DNA of 64,000 bases from Rapana venosa (Eukaryota; Mollusca; Gastropoda; Neogastropoda; Muricidae): the NCBI GenBank assembly GCA_028751875.1, contig CM054158.1:46581374-46645373 (forward strand), in the 5' to 3' direction. Positions within the stretch are counted from its first letter, which is position 1, and each line of letters starts with the position of its first letter. The notes beneath the pieces were generated by a model. The model had not been told where the DNA came from, did not search any database, and saw only the letters and a list, made by a program, of their open reading frames with translations. The position numbers and the translations under genes were made by a program. This document shows positions 57,617-63,472 of the stretch, in pieces.

Positions 57617-60600
57617 ATACAGACACACACATACACCACACACACATACACACACACACACACACTCATGTACAATCAAAACAGTCAGTGGTTAGTGCTG
57701 TACATATACTTTTTTTGTAACTACATTTTTTCCCCTGTCTGAAGTCAGAGTATGGCTGCCTATGACTGCTGAGGGTGAGGGGGTGGGGGTGGGGGTGGAT
57801 GGGCTGTTTATGTGTCAGGAAAACAGTTATGGTTGTGAGAAAATTACATCCTTAGACAGGTTATGATCGAAATGTTTTATTTTCTTGTAACTTGTATTTT
57901 TCTTCTAAAACCAAAAAATCACAAAACCCCCCCAACAAATCATGGATGAGCAAAGAAACAAAGAACATGCACAATGCAAGAGCATTAGAACTGACCAAAG
58001 TCCTTCTAAAAAATATTTTAAAAAGTGCACAAGGGGTGGGATAGCCTGGTATTACACTCGCAATACGATGACCCAGGTTCAATCCCAGGTTTGAGCTACC
58101 ACTGAGATGCCCGTTCAAGAGGATTTTTTCCCCTGGAGTTAACATCAGTGCCGACTCCATTTCCTGAAAAGTCCTTCGAATGAGACTATACACCCTGGTT
58201 CTGTACGCAAAGGCTCACAGAGTACAGTGCGTACATGCTCAAACCTGTTTCACCTTTCGGAAGAGTAGGCCAATGTGTGCCAGTGAGAATGGATGACAGA
58301 ATTTTTTTTATTAAAATGCATGCACACACTGGTGTCGTGTTTAGATATCATCCCCGAAGTCAGAATGCGGCTACCTTCATGGCGGGCAAAAACGGTCACA
58401 TACGTAAAAATCTCTCTATTGGTGAACTTCGGAGCTCAGGCAAGGAACAAAACAAACCCGTAACCCAAATAATATATGCACAACATCACATCCTTGGATC
58501 GGTGGTCTAGAGGTAACGCGCCTGTCTAGAAAGCGAAAAGTCCGGGTCAGAAGTGTGCGGTGGTTCGAATCCCGTTCAGGCCCGAAACTTTTCCCCCATC
58601 CTTTAGACCATGAGTGGTGGTCTGGGCGCCAGTCTTTTGGATGAGATGATAAACCGAGGTCCTGTGTGTTACACAAAATTTTCAGCGCACGTAAAAGAAC
58701 CCACAGTAACAAGAGAGTTGTCCCTGGCAAAAATTCTTAGAAAAAAAGCCACTCTGATAAGGAAACAAATACAGTTGCAGACAAAAACACACACAAAAAA
58801 CAAAAAAAAGGGTGGCATTGCTCTTGAGGCGGCAGAGCGGGCCTGAATTTCACGCAGAGAAACCTCGTGACTTAAAGTGGTATAAAATAAAATTAAAAAA
58901 TTTTTTTTTTTAATAAATAAAAATAAATCCTTAGAAGAGAACAAACTCTTCCCATTCAAAAGGTAAAGGTGTCCCATAACCTATGTTGGTCATAGGGGAG
59001 TGAGGCGTCAGAGACCTCAACTTCTCTTGGGGCCAGCATATTGAGGGCGGCGCCCATCTCCTCTCCCTCGCTGCTGTACCTTCCCTGACCCTAAAGAGGG
59101 CAGGTACCCATTTACAGCTGGGTGAACTGGGGGAACTGTACTGAAGCCAAGGCGCGCAAACGGTCACCCATCCACTTGGTAACCACGTTCAATGCTGCTT
59201 AACCTTAGCTGGGGGAAAAGCGAGTGCTCCGACCACTGAGAGCTATCCCGTCCAAGGAACAAACAAACAAACAAAAAAAAGAGACAAAAAGAGACTAGAA
59301 TCAGACCTGGAGGAGAAGCCTGCATAGTGAGCTGAGAGACTCCAGCCTGACATGGGAAGAGGCCAAGACCCTTGCCAGAGACAGGAGAAGGTGGAGGGAC
59401 GCTGTTGAGGCCCTATGCCCCGCTAGGAGCTATAAGGACTAAGAAGAAGAAGAAGAATCTGACCAGTACAAACGAACACGATACGCAAGGTCACAGTTAC
59501 GCCACTGACCAGAGTCCATCCAGTACAGGTTGCGGGCGATCCAGTCCACAGCCAGACCGTCTGTGGTGGCCAGGTGTTTGCTCACCACCGTCTCCATCCA
59601 CCCACTGCCGTTCAGGGTGGCTCGCCTGCACACACATAGGAAGCAAGGTGGTAGGATGAAGGTTAAGACGTTCGCCTGCCAACAAAGTTGTGGGTTCGAT
59701 TCCCAGCCTCGCCCTTTCTTCCCAGTTTGACCACAAAAAAAATTTGAACTGAATGTCAAAGTCCTTCGGATGAGACTATAAACCGAGGGAGGCCCTGTGT
59801 GCGAACGCATGCAGAACATCTTGCGCACATGTTAAATCCCGTTCCGCTTTTTGTAAGAGTAGGCCATTGTGTGCCGGTGGGAACGGATGACAAAATTTAC
59901 AAAAACCGCATACACACGGGGACTGGATGTAAAAAAGCACACAAGTGGTTATTCCATTATCCTCGATATAAAAGAATAAATAAATAAATAAATAAACACA
60001 TATCCACGGTAGAAATTTTCGTCTAATATCACTTTGAGTGAACAGACATAAAATCGAAGCAGCAACAACATATTGCGCAAGCGCACGTTAAAACCTGTTC
60101 CGCTTTTCAGAAGAGGCCATTGTCTGCCGGTGGGAACGGATGACAAAATTAAAAAAACTGAATACACACAGGGACTGGATGTAAAAAAAAAGCAACATGA
60201 GTGCTTATTCCATTATCCTCGAAATAAAAGAATAATTAAAAAAATCAAATTAAAAGAATTAAATTAAACTGTTTATATACTAACTTTATTCAGATTATCA
60301 GTCATCCATGAAGTCAGAATGCAGCTACCTACATGGTGGGAAGAAGAAAAAAAAGGGTCACATATGCAAAATTCTCACCACTTGTGAACCTTGGAGGTCT
60401 GGCCAAGGAATGAAAACACTCCACCCTCCCCCCCCCCAAAAAAAGAATGTGGAACATCCTTGTGGTTAGACCATCATACACACACAATCTGACGGTAAAT
60501 GAGAGCACAGGTTTGACTGACTCTCTCCTGAGGTATCCATTCCCAAGAAAATTTTGTTTCTCCACCGAGTTAACATAGGTTTTAACTCCACTTTCTTGAT

Positions 60601-62922
60601 GGTCTTTCAGACTGAGACTACAAAACGTGGTTCAATAAGCGAACAGACACACATCTTCAGCATTTACAAAAAAAAATCATTCAAAGCCGAGATTTTTGCA
60701 TGCTCCTGAACCATCCCACCCCCCCCCCACAAACCATTTAGGTAGCCATATTCCAACTTCAGGGATGGTGTCTAAACACGACACCTGTGTGCATGCATTT
60801 ATTAAAAAATTGTTGTCATCCGTTCTTGTCAGCATGAAATGGCCTACTCTTCCGAAAGGCGGAATGGGCTGCGAGCATCCACACACGGGGGCCTCGGTTT
60901 ATAGTCTCATCCGAAGGAGTTTGGACATTCAGTTTGATTTTCTCGTCAAATTGGGAAGAAAGGGCAAAGGCTGGGGGGAAAGGAACCCAGAACCTCACGG
61001 TTTATTTGTTAGGCAGGTGAACGTCTTAACCATAATGCCCACTTCCTTCTTTAACACCCCCCCCCAAAAAAAAAAAAAACCCTACTCAATTCTTAGGCCA
61101 GCTTTGGTCAGTGGGATGGATGACACAAACATACCCAGCATGCATCCTGCTACCTGGAGGTGAATGGGCTCCACCAGGCCCATGACAAGGCTGTTTAGAA
61201 CCCTACTGCAGTACTCCAATCACTCCTTATGGAGTTACAGGAACAGTCAACCACAAACAATCAACCCTTAAGTCTAGTGTTACAAAACATAATAATAGCA
61301 TATAATTATGGAATCTTGATAGCTCTGAATCTTGTAAAGCAAACAAATCAAAGGGGATGGGATAGCCTAGTGGTTAGAACATTGCGCTCGCAATCTGACA
61401 ACCTGGGTTCGATTCCTGTTCAAGGGGATATTTTCCCCTGGAGTTAAATCAGTGCAGACTCCACTCTCCCCCAAAGTCCTTCAACTGAGGCCCCGTGTGC
61501 GAATGCATGCAGAACATCTTGCGCACATGTTAAATAGTGTTCCGCTATTCGTAAGAGTAGGCCATTGTGTGCCAGTGGGAACACATGACCAAATGTACAA
61601 AACCGCATAAACACGGGGACTGGATGTAAAAAAGCACATAAAAGCTTATTCCATTATCCTCGATATAAAAGAATAAAATTTAAAAATTGTTTTTTAAAAA
61701 AGCGCTTACATTCAAATCGTTCGCACACGTGTAACTGTCCACACACACACACAAAATCAACAGATTTTAAAAATCAGACACTCACAAACAAGTACACACA
61801 CAAAACATGAGCATATTTTGACAAAACAACGTGATTTACAATCCAAAATTAACATGAACGCTTTCTTTCCTTCTCTCTTGTACCCAACCAAATTTTCTGC
61901 AGTATACCACTGTCAATATTGGTGTCACAAAAGATGCTGAAAGCTCAAAAGTCTGAAGAAGGAGGACGGAGTATTTGTCTGCCCCAGTTGTATGAATAAG
62001 AAGGGTGAAGACAATACTGATGCAGGAAAGGAGGAGCTAGAATTTGAACAAGGGAAGATAGAAGTAGTAGACGAATTCTGCTACCTAGGAGAGATGATGA
62101 GCTGCGAAGCAAAATCTGAGTTAGCTGTCAGAACCAGGATTGCGAGTGCTTGGAAGAAATGGAAAGACTTGGCAAGTCTGCTTGGAAATCAGAAAATCCC
62201 ACAGGAGAGATGCTGTTTGATATATAAGGCCTGCATTAGACCTGTTCTCCTGTATGGTTCTGAGACGTGGGTTTTCACAAAAACCGTCGAATGTTTGTTG
62301 AAGAGCTGTGAAAACCGAATGTTACACTACATGACAAAGATCAAATGGGAAGACAGGATCACAAATAAAGAACTATGGAGAATGTTCAAAGTTGATGACC
62401 TGAAGTCTGTAGCTAGTAGCAATAGACTGCGCTGGTTTGGGCACGTTCAACAGAAAGCAGACCACCACATCATAAAAAGAGCAATGAACTTCGTAGTGGA
62501 TGGAAAGAGACCAAAGGGAAGACCTAGCAAAACCTGAGCTACCTGTATTGCAGATGATCTTAGAGAAAGGGGCATAAGTAAGGAGGAAGCTCAAAACAGA
62601 GGGAGATGGAGAAGGCTCGTCAATGTCAAACCTCCCCTGGGAGAAACATGACAAAAAAGGAAGAAGAAGAAGAAGAAGATATCACTATTATCTACGCAGG
62701 TATACACGCACCCCCACGTTTCCCTCCACACCTGCTCCTCACCTGATGACATCCAGAAAGACATCGGTGTAGTACACCATGCCCTCCTTGTAGTCAAAGT
62801 CGACAGCGATGACGTTGTGCAGCTGAGGTATGGGCAGGTAAACGTCCGTGTGGTCAGGTGTGTCCAGCGAAATGCGACGGATGCTGCCCCTTTCCCCGCA
62901 AACAACAGGTACTCTCGCGGCA
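34848..62922 (-). CDS. LRP4: LRP4-like receptor, 3' part of gene (12 exons, 5' end outside window)
   Basis: Exons A-L on the - strand are 62922-62743, 59625-59510, 57365-57260, 56278-56184, 53560-53412, 49895-49751, 47169-47056, 44884-44824, 44209-44139, 40541-40451, 39434-39245 and 35084-34848, about 518 codons. They give a six-bladed YWTD propeller, a six-cysteine EGF module, a stalk with a conserved C..E..RQGLC pattern, one transmembrane helix, and a tail with LTYANPTY. The order matches the end of LRP4, not LRP5/6, which carry LDLa repeats and PPPSP motifs there. LRP4 is a single-pass membrane receptor for agrin and Wnt modulators, acting at synapses and in development. Splice phases agree throughout, except for one apparent frameshift inside exon A. 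Confidence 0.88.
35085..37165. repeat. tandem array seeded by the LRP4 exon L acceptor
   Basis: Twenty intronic copies of a 77-88-base unit, plus the exon copy itself. Each contains CATGGCCAGTTTTT, the complement of the first exon bases. The seven copies nearest the exon with TTTTTCCTGT keep the acceptor CAG; the rest have lost it. SINE-A interrupts it at 36377-36726. Confidence 0.93.
36377..36726 (-). mobile_element. SINE-A inserted in the exon L array
   Basis: Complement: GGGGATGGGATAGCCTAGTG head, B box GGTTCGATTCC, core, and an ATAAAAGAATAAAATGAAAA tail. Flanked by a 23-base direct repeat (36354-36376 and 36736-36758) containing CCACAACACACTGC, a variant found in no other unit. Confidence 0.9.
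37172..37541 (+). mobile_element. SINE-C, full length
   Basis: GACACTTTAGCCGAGTGGTT head, GGGTTCAAATCTCG B box, and the end GCTCTAGCTGAGGAACG. The head is close to a Ser/Leu tRNA. Confidence 0.88.
37622..37947 (-). mobile_element. repeat family E, near full length
   Basis: GTCTTCTTTCTTCTTTGTCA to GGGGATGCTATTTATACTGA; the final hairpin is lost. Confidence 0.75.
38000..38270 (-). mobile_element. SINE-D, 3' part
   Basis: Complement of CTTTAAGTGG..GATTTCTCTG, CTGCTCTCCCCAGGGA, TTTTGCCAGTGACACC, and the core at CATCTCATG. Confidence 0.7.
38306..38425 (+). mobile_element. repeat family E, middle fragment
   Basis: CTTGGTCCATTCTCCTGCC, CTTGAAAGATAACAATTCTC, and CATATGCGCTG. Confidence 0.65.
38440..39120 (-). 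mobile_element. SINE-D, split
   Basis: 38440-38741 and 39012-39120 are the two parts (head complement GTTACCTCTAGCTAGACCAC). Between them lie a (GT)n run (38802-38882) and a family-F end. The break is at CTAATG|GATGGGG of the element. Confidence 0.78.
39245..39434 (-). CDS. LRP4: LRP4 exon K: cytoplasmic tail, NPxY motif and poly-alanine
   Basis: [20 protein letters not shown], then [18 protein letters not shown] is the tyrosine-type adaptor/endocytosis motif conserved in LRP4. Thirteen alanines follow (GCT/GCC codons, 39296-39334), then [17 protein letters not shown]. The acceptor is GCGCAG|ACAC and the donor CAG|GTAAGG. Confidence 0.9.
39435..40327. other. LRP4 intron J/K, low complexity
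   Basis: Family F near 39706, AC-rich and CT-rich runs (40010-40135), then a family-F end near 40328. No further exon seen. Confidence 0.5.
40451..40541 (-). CDS. LRP4: LRP4 exon J: transmembrane helix
   Basis: [20 protein letters not shown], then [11 protein letters not shown]: about 22 hydrophobic residues closed by arginines, so type I topology. The acceptor GTGGCAG|ACTC seeds the upstream array; the donor is GAAG|GTGAGC. Confidence 0.9.
40542..41930. repeat. tandem array seeded by the LRP4 transmembrane exon acceptor and a SINE-A piece
   Basis: Eleven units of about 130 bases. Each joins GAGTCTGTCA/CAGTCACGAC (complement of the exon J acceptor and its first bases), AATCAAGCCCATCGCTTTTG, TTAAGCTTAAC, and a SINE-A core piece (CTTGCGCGCACGTTCAAAAC to GAGTAGGCCATTGTG). 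Confidence 0.9.
42188..42775 (+). mobile_element. SINE-A with SINE-C-type end, containing a LINE fragment
   Basis: GGCAGGTTAGCCTAGTGGTT head to GGAATGTGGCTACC; the LINE-GAA piece sits at 42549-42707, then GGTCGCATACGCAAAATCTC to AGCCGAGGAATG. Confidence 0.82.
42549..42707 (-). mobile_element. LINE-GAA 3' fragment, 159 bases
   Basis: Complement of the LINE end (NVKPPLGE region). It is flanked by the exact 14-base duplication AGATTAAGACGGTC. Confidence 0.93.
43079..43250 (+). mobile_element. SINE-A, 5'-truncated
   Basis: CAGAACATCTTGCGCACATG to TCCTCGAAATAAAATAATAA. Confidence 0.82.
43319..43334. repeat. poly-C run
   Basis: A C homopolymer; a G homopolymer lies at 43810-43830 and a (TATC)n tract at 43620-43700. 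Confidence 0.9.
43735..44110 (+). mobile_element. repeat family K with a low-complexity insert
   Basis: CACAATTCCAGCATAACTCA, CAAAGGCCCAGG, then GCACCAGCTGGGATGG and GAGCTGTGACAGCAGG; next to exon I. Confidence 0.65.
44139..44209 (-). CDS. LRP4: LRP4 exon I: juxtamembrane cysteine motif
   Basis: [19 protein letters not shown], then SSSA. A paired-cysteine motif followed by an acidic run just before the membrane helix is typical of LRP4. The acceptor is CACCAG|GTGC and the donor GCAG|GTAAGT. Confidence 0.88.
44270..44512. repeat. (AC)n-rich tract
   Basis: Imperfect AC repeats just upstream of LRP4 exon I (on the - strand). Confidence 0.88.
44513..44592 (+). mobile_element. SINE-A tail fragment
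   Basis: GGGGACTGGATGTAAAAAAT, then CTTATTCCATAATCC. Confidence 0.7.
44824..44884 (-). CDS. LRP4: LRP4 exon H: extracellular stalk
   Basis: [20 protein letters not shown], a short 61-base exon with matching phases on both sides. The acceptor is CCACAG|GTAG and the donor ACGCA|GTGAGT. There is no named domain; it joins the EGF module to the conserved juxtamembrane cysteines. Confidence 0.75.
44918..45275 (+). mobile_element. SINE-A, full length
   Basis: GTGGATAGCCTAGTGGTTAG head, CGGGTTCGATTCCCG B box, and GATATAAAAGAATAAA tail. Well preserved and likely recent. Confidence 0.9.
45530..45705 (-). mobile_element. tRNA-derived SINE (family L)
   Basis: Complement: GAGGTCGCGGGTTCGATCCC (B box), TGTTGTGTCCTTGGGAAAGA and CACTTTACTCC, a central block common to many animal SINEs. 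Single copy here. Confidence 0.65.
45755..46101 (-). mobile_element. SINE-C, full length
   Basis: GGCGCCGTAGCCGAGTGGTT head on the - strand, GGGTTTAAATCTCGG B box, and the middle CCAGGTCAACTTCATG block. Confidence 0.88.
46361..46425 (-). pseudogene. decayed duplicate of LRP4 EGF exon end
   Basis: Reads [16 protein letters not shown], like [15 protein letters not shown] in exon G. A net 4-base insertion shifts the frame before a donor-like CTCTG|GTCATA. Confidence 0.6.
46430..47010. repeat. minisatellite (CCATCTAGCCAGCCAC)n
   Basis: About 12-16-base units, 35 or more, with CAGCCACC and TAGTCAG variants, between the relic and true EGF exons. Confidence 0.93.
47056..47169 (-). CDS. LRP4: LRP4 exon G: EGF-like module
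   Basis: [19 protein letters not shown], then [17 protein letters not shown]. Six cysteines fit an EGF domain following the propeller. The acceptor GAACAG follows a (TG)n-rich tract of about 320 bases; the donor is ACCG|GTCAGT. A decayed partial duplicate lies at 46361-46425. Confidence 0.93.
47172..47495. repeat. (AC)n-rich tract abutting the exon G acceptor
   Basis: ACACACAGAC/ACACAAATGT repeats; on the - strand (TG)n runs to five bases from the acceptor. Confidence 0.93.
47628..47772 (-). mobile_element. SINE-A tail part
   Basis: Complement of the 3' half, ending at CACATGTCAAAACCTG. Confidence 0.78.
47876..48168 (+). mobile_element. SINE-B, full length
   Basis: GGGATAGCTCAGTGGTCGGA, TTAAGCAGCGTCGAGCG, TTGGATGGGTGACCG, GGGACTCCTTTAC. 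Confidence 0.9.
48176..48620 (-). mobile_element. repeat family E, split by a SINE-D end
   Basis: GTCTTCTTCATCAAACGCTC to GATGCCATTTA, SINE-D end at 48478-48580, then ATTTATACTGACAGGGCCC. ATTTA repeats on both sides. Confidence 0.75.
48735..49275 (+). mobile_element. unidentified retro-type element (family M) with AAG tail
   Basis: A 540-base block ending AGGCAACGCAAAGAAGAAGA. The (AAG)n end suggests the 3' end of a LINE or a derived element. The 132-codon reverse ORF matches nothing I know. Confidence 0.45.
49293..49500. repeat. repeat family I
   Basis: AAAATCGGACAATTCTGTGA and GGTCAGAATGAGGGCTTGG, as at 20402. Confidence 0.6.
49751..49895 (-). CDS. LRP4: LRP4 exon F: blade 5/6
   Basis: [39 protein letters not shown] and [10 protein letters not shown]. 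The VSPxRQTG ending closes the last LRP4 propeller. The acceptor GGGCAG follows a roughly 430-base (TG)n tract. The donor is ACAG|GTGAGG. Confidence 0.94.
49900..50335. repeat. (AC)n tract abutting the exon F acceptor
   Basis: Long AC repeat with CGCAC and CATAC interruptions; on the - strand (TG)n ends at GTGGGCAG. Confidence 0.95.
50480..51148. mobile_element. composite insert: family G plus SINE-B
   Basis: Flanked by the duplication GTTATGACTG. It contains family G (50480-50695) and a full SINE-B (50803-51095, GGGATAGCTCAGTGGTCGGA to ACTCCTTTACCTTTTACC). Confidence 0.82.
51229..51873. mobile_element. TTAA-flanked non-autonomous DNA element, 645 bases
   Basis: TTAA at 51225-51228 and 51874-51877. 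Ends CTCAATGGAGTCGCAG and (inward from right) CTCATTGAGGTTGTAG, 11 of 16 matching. A perfect 9-base hairpin CTTCGGCAC/GTGCCGAAG lies near the right end. No ORF. Confidence 0.72.
52046..52869. other. LRP4 intron E/F, non-coding
   Basis: Low-complexity C and CT runs at 52245-52265 and 52530-52610; nothing else recognised. Confidence 0.5.
52874..53208. mobile_element. possible TTAA-flanked element containing SINE-A
   Basis: TTAA at 52870-52873 and 53209-53212. Ends CCTTTTCCCTAGG and CGCTGTCCCTAGG (10 of 13). SINE-A tail part occupies 52980-53150 (GTTCCGCTTTTCCTAAGAGT). The short core makes this weaker than the other three. Confidence 0.4.
52980..53150 (+). mobile_element. SINE-A, 5'-truncated
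   Basis: CAGAACATCTTGCACACACG to TTATCCTTGATATAAAAG. Confidence 0.82.
53412..53560 (-). CDS. LRP4: LRP4 exon E: blade 4/5
   Basis: [38 protein letters not shown] and PHPFGLTV. The acceptor is TTGCAG|GC and the donor GTG|GTGAGT, phase 0. Confidence 0.93.
53612..53925 (+). mobile_element. SINE-B, full length
   Basis: GGGATAGCTCAGTGGTCGGA, TTAAGCAGCGTCGAGCG, TTGGATGGGTGACCG, and CTCCTTTACC; near exon E. Confidence 0.9.
53985..54500. mobile_element. repeat family H, partly duplicated
   Basis: As at 20055. The block GGCTTTCTTTCCCACTCATG to CTGGGGGCTAG occurs twice here (54090-54232 and 54233-54385). Confidence 0.72.
54530..55345 (-). mobile_element. repeat family E split by SINE-D
   Basis: 54530-54687 (TTGCGCTGCCTTTAAGCGCC, TTTTAAGTCTTTCTGG) and 55181-55345 (GACAGGAGAATGGACCAAG to TTTATACTGACATACCCC). 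Confidence 0.82.
54688..55180 (+). mobile_element. SINE-D with family F tail
   Basis: GGTGGTCTAGAGGTAACGCG, CTTTCGGATCAGACGATAAA, GAGAGTTGTCCCTGGC, CGTGACTTAAAGTGG, then CAAGATTCAGCGCTATATAA and (ATT)n. This shows family F can be a SINE-D 3' end. Confidence 0.85.
55384..56095. mobile_element. TTAA-flanked non-autonomous DNA element, 712 bases
   Basis: TTAA at 55380-55383 and 56096-56099. Ends CCACTAGACTGCCC and CCTCTTAACTGCCC (11 of 14). Subterminal inverted repeats GTGCACCCTATACGCC and its near-complement GGCATATAGGGTGCAC. No ORF of note. Confidence 0.68.
56184..56278 (-). CDS. LRP4: LRP4 exon D: blade 3/4
   Basis: [20 protein letters not shown], then [12 protein letters not shown]. The YWTD motif is FWTD here. 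The acceptor CCAG|GTTGATGTT is the seed of the tandem array just upstream. The donor is TTGG|GTAAGT. Confidence 0.92.
56285..57085. repeat. tandem array seeded by the LRP4 exon D acceptor
   Basis: About 18 units around AAACATCAACCTGCCATGAT, 20-35 bases apart. The unit is the complement of exon D's CAG|GTTGATGTTT. A longer first duplicate (56507-56600) also copies flanking intron. Confidence 0.88.
57260..57365 (-). CDS. LRP4: LRP4 exon C: blade 3
   Basis: [19 protein letters not shown], then [13 protein letters not shown]. The acceptor GCAG lies directly against a roughly 300-base (TG)n tract on the coding strand. The donor is AAAGG|GTCAGT. Confidence 0.92.
57369..57665. repeat. (AC)n tract abutting the exon C acceptor
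   Basis: AC repeats with CGCAC, CATAC and CAGAC variants; read as (TG)n on the LRP4 strand. Confidence 0.95.
58028..58450 (+). mobile_element. SINE-A with SINE-C-type end
   Basis: GGTGGGATAGCCTGGTATTA head, GAGTTAACATCAGTGCCG, then CCCCGAAGTCAGAATGCGGC to GCAAGGAACAAAAC. Confidence 0.82.
58495..58910 (+). mobile_element. SINE-D, full length
   Basis: GGATCGGTGGTCTAGAGGTA, GTGGTTCGAATCCCG B box, core TTTTGGATGAGATGATAAAC, and CGTGACTTAAAGTGG. Confidence 0.85.
58962..59256 (-). mobile_element. SINE-B, full length
   Basis: Complement: GGACGGGATAGCTCTCAGTG head, 5S block TTAAGCAGCATTGAACG, GTGGATGGGTGACCG, and GACACCTTTACC. Confidence 0.88.
59285..59456 (+). mobile_element. LINE 3' end fragment (third LINE family)
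   Basis: One frame reads [47 protein letters not shown], stop at 59440-59442, then (AAG)n. The WxxAxxLARDRxxWR pattern is the C-terminus of RTE/CR1-style ORF2 proteins. Confidence 0.75.
59510..59625 (-). CDS. LRP4: LRP4 exon B: blade 2
   Basis: [18 protein letters not shown], then [17 protein letters not shown]. The classic DGLAVDW...NLYW pattern identifies a YWTD blade. The acceptor is GTGCAG|GCGAG and the donor TCTG|GTCAGT. Confidence 0.92.
59643..59997 (+). mobile_element. SINE-A', full length
   Basis: AAGGTGGTAGGATGAAGGTT head, GGGTTCGATTCCCAGCC B box, core, and AAGAATAAATAAATAAAT tail; 18 bases past exon B. Confidence 0.9.
60070..60240 (+). mobile_element. SINE-A, 5'-truncated
   Basis: TTGCGCAAGCGCACGTTAAA to TCGAAATAAAAGAATAATT. 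Confidence 0.82.
60300..60412 (+). mobile_element. SINE-C 3' end
   Basis: ATGAAGTCAGAATGCAGCTA to GGCCAAGGAATG. Confidence 0.72.
60735..61050 (-). mobile_element. SINE-A', near full length
   Basis: Complement of the alternative-head type: GTAGCCATATTCC end, TTATAGTCTCATCCGAAGG core, GGGAAGAAAGGGCAAAGG. Confidence 0.82.
61352..61680 (+). mobile_element. SINE-A, full length
   Basis: GGGATGGGATAGCCTAGTGG head, GGGTTCGATTCCTG B box, and ATATAAAAGAATAAAATTTA tail. It lacks part of the core (TCGGATGAGACTATAAAC region deleted). Confidence 0.87.
61915..62685 (+). mobile_element. LINE-GAA, 5'-truncated, with premature stop
   Basis: [73 protein letters not shown], then TGA in place of the W codon of the sister copy at 8092. 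The end is (GAA)n. Confidence 0.9.
62743..62922 (-). CDS. LRP4: LRP4 exon A: first blade of last propeller, with an apparent frameshift
   Basis: It opens PREYLLFA, typical of the start of an LDLR-family propeller, and continues in another frame as [16 protein letters not shown] through [18 protein letters not shown] to DVIR. The two frames meet in a G-rich stretch near 62887-62897. One missing base would restore the frame. The donor CATCAG|GTGAGG is clear, and the acceptor CTGCCCAG is acceptable. Confidence 0.75.
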
Positions 62923-62929
62923 CTGGGCA

Positions 62930-63225
62930 GAGTGAATGATTGACTGACTGGTCATTTATTAAAGCAACTTCATTTTTAATTCTGCATGCGTAGGCACAAC
63001 AACATGCAATGTGTACACATACACATGCCATCAGACGCACAGACACAGGCATGTACAGATATACACAGACACTTCATCCAAAAAAACTTGATTCAGACTA
63101 CGTCCTCCCCCCCCCCCCCCCCCCCTCCCCCCTCTTTCTTTTCTTTTTTTGAGTCTTTTTTCTAATAGTATTTTGTGTGCGTCTAATATCACAATTTGTG
63201 AAGAGATGTAAAATGAAATCGAACA

Positions 63226-63280
<55 letters not shown>

Positions 63281-63472
63281 GCACACTCAATCCTGTTAGC
63301 TTTAATCAGCATTCGTAGACTTAAGATCTTTGCAAAGAAAACAAAAAACCCTTTACCATCACTGACACATTTCAGATACAACATTAATCCAAGAACCATG
63401 CTTAAAGCAAAACCATTTTTTGTGTGGGTTTGTCTTGTCTTTCTTGTTCCTTTCTTCGTTTATTTGTACACT
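62930..63472. other. LRP4 intron upstream of exon A
   Basis: A poly-C run at 63107-63126 and (AC)n at 63221-63286; no exon seen. Confidence 0.5.
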
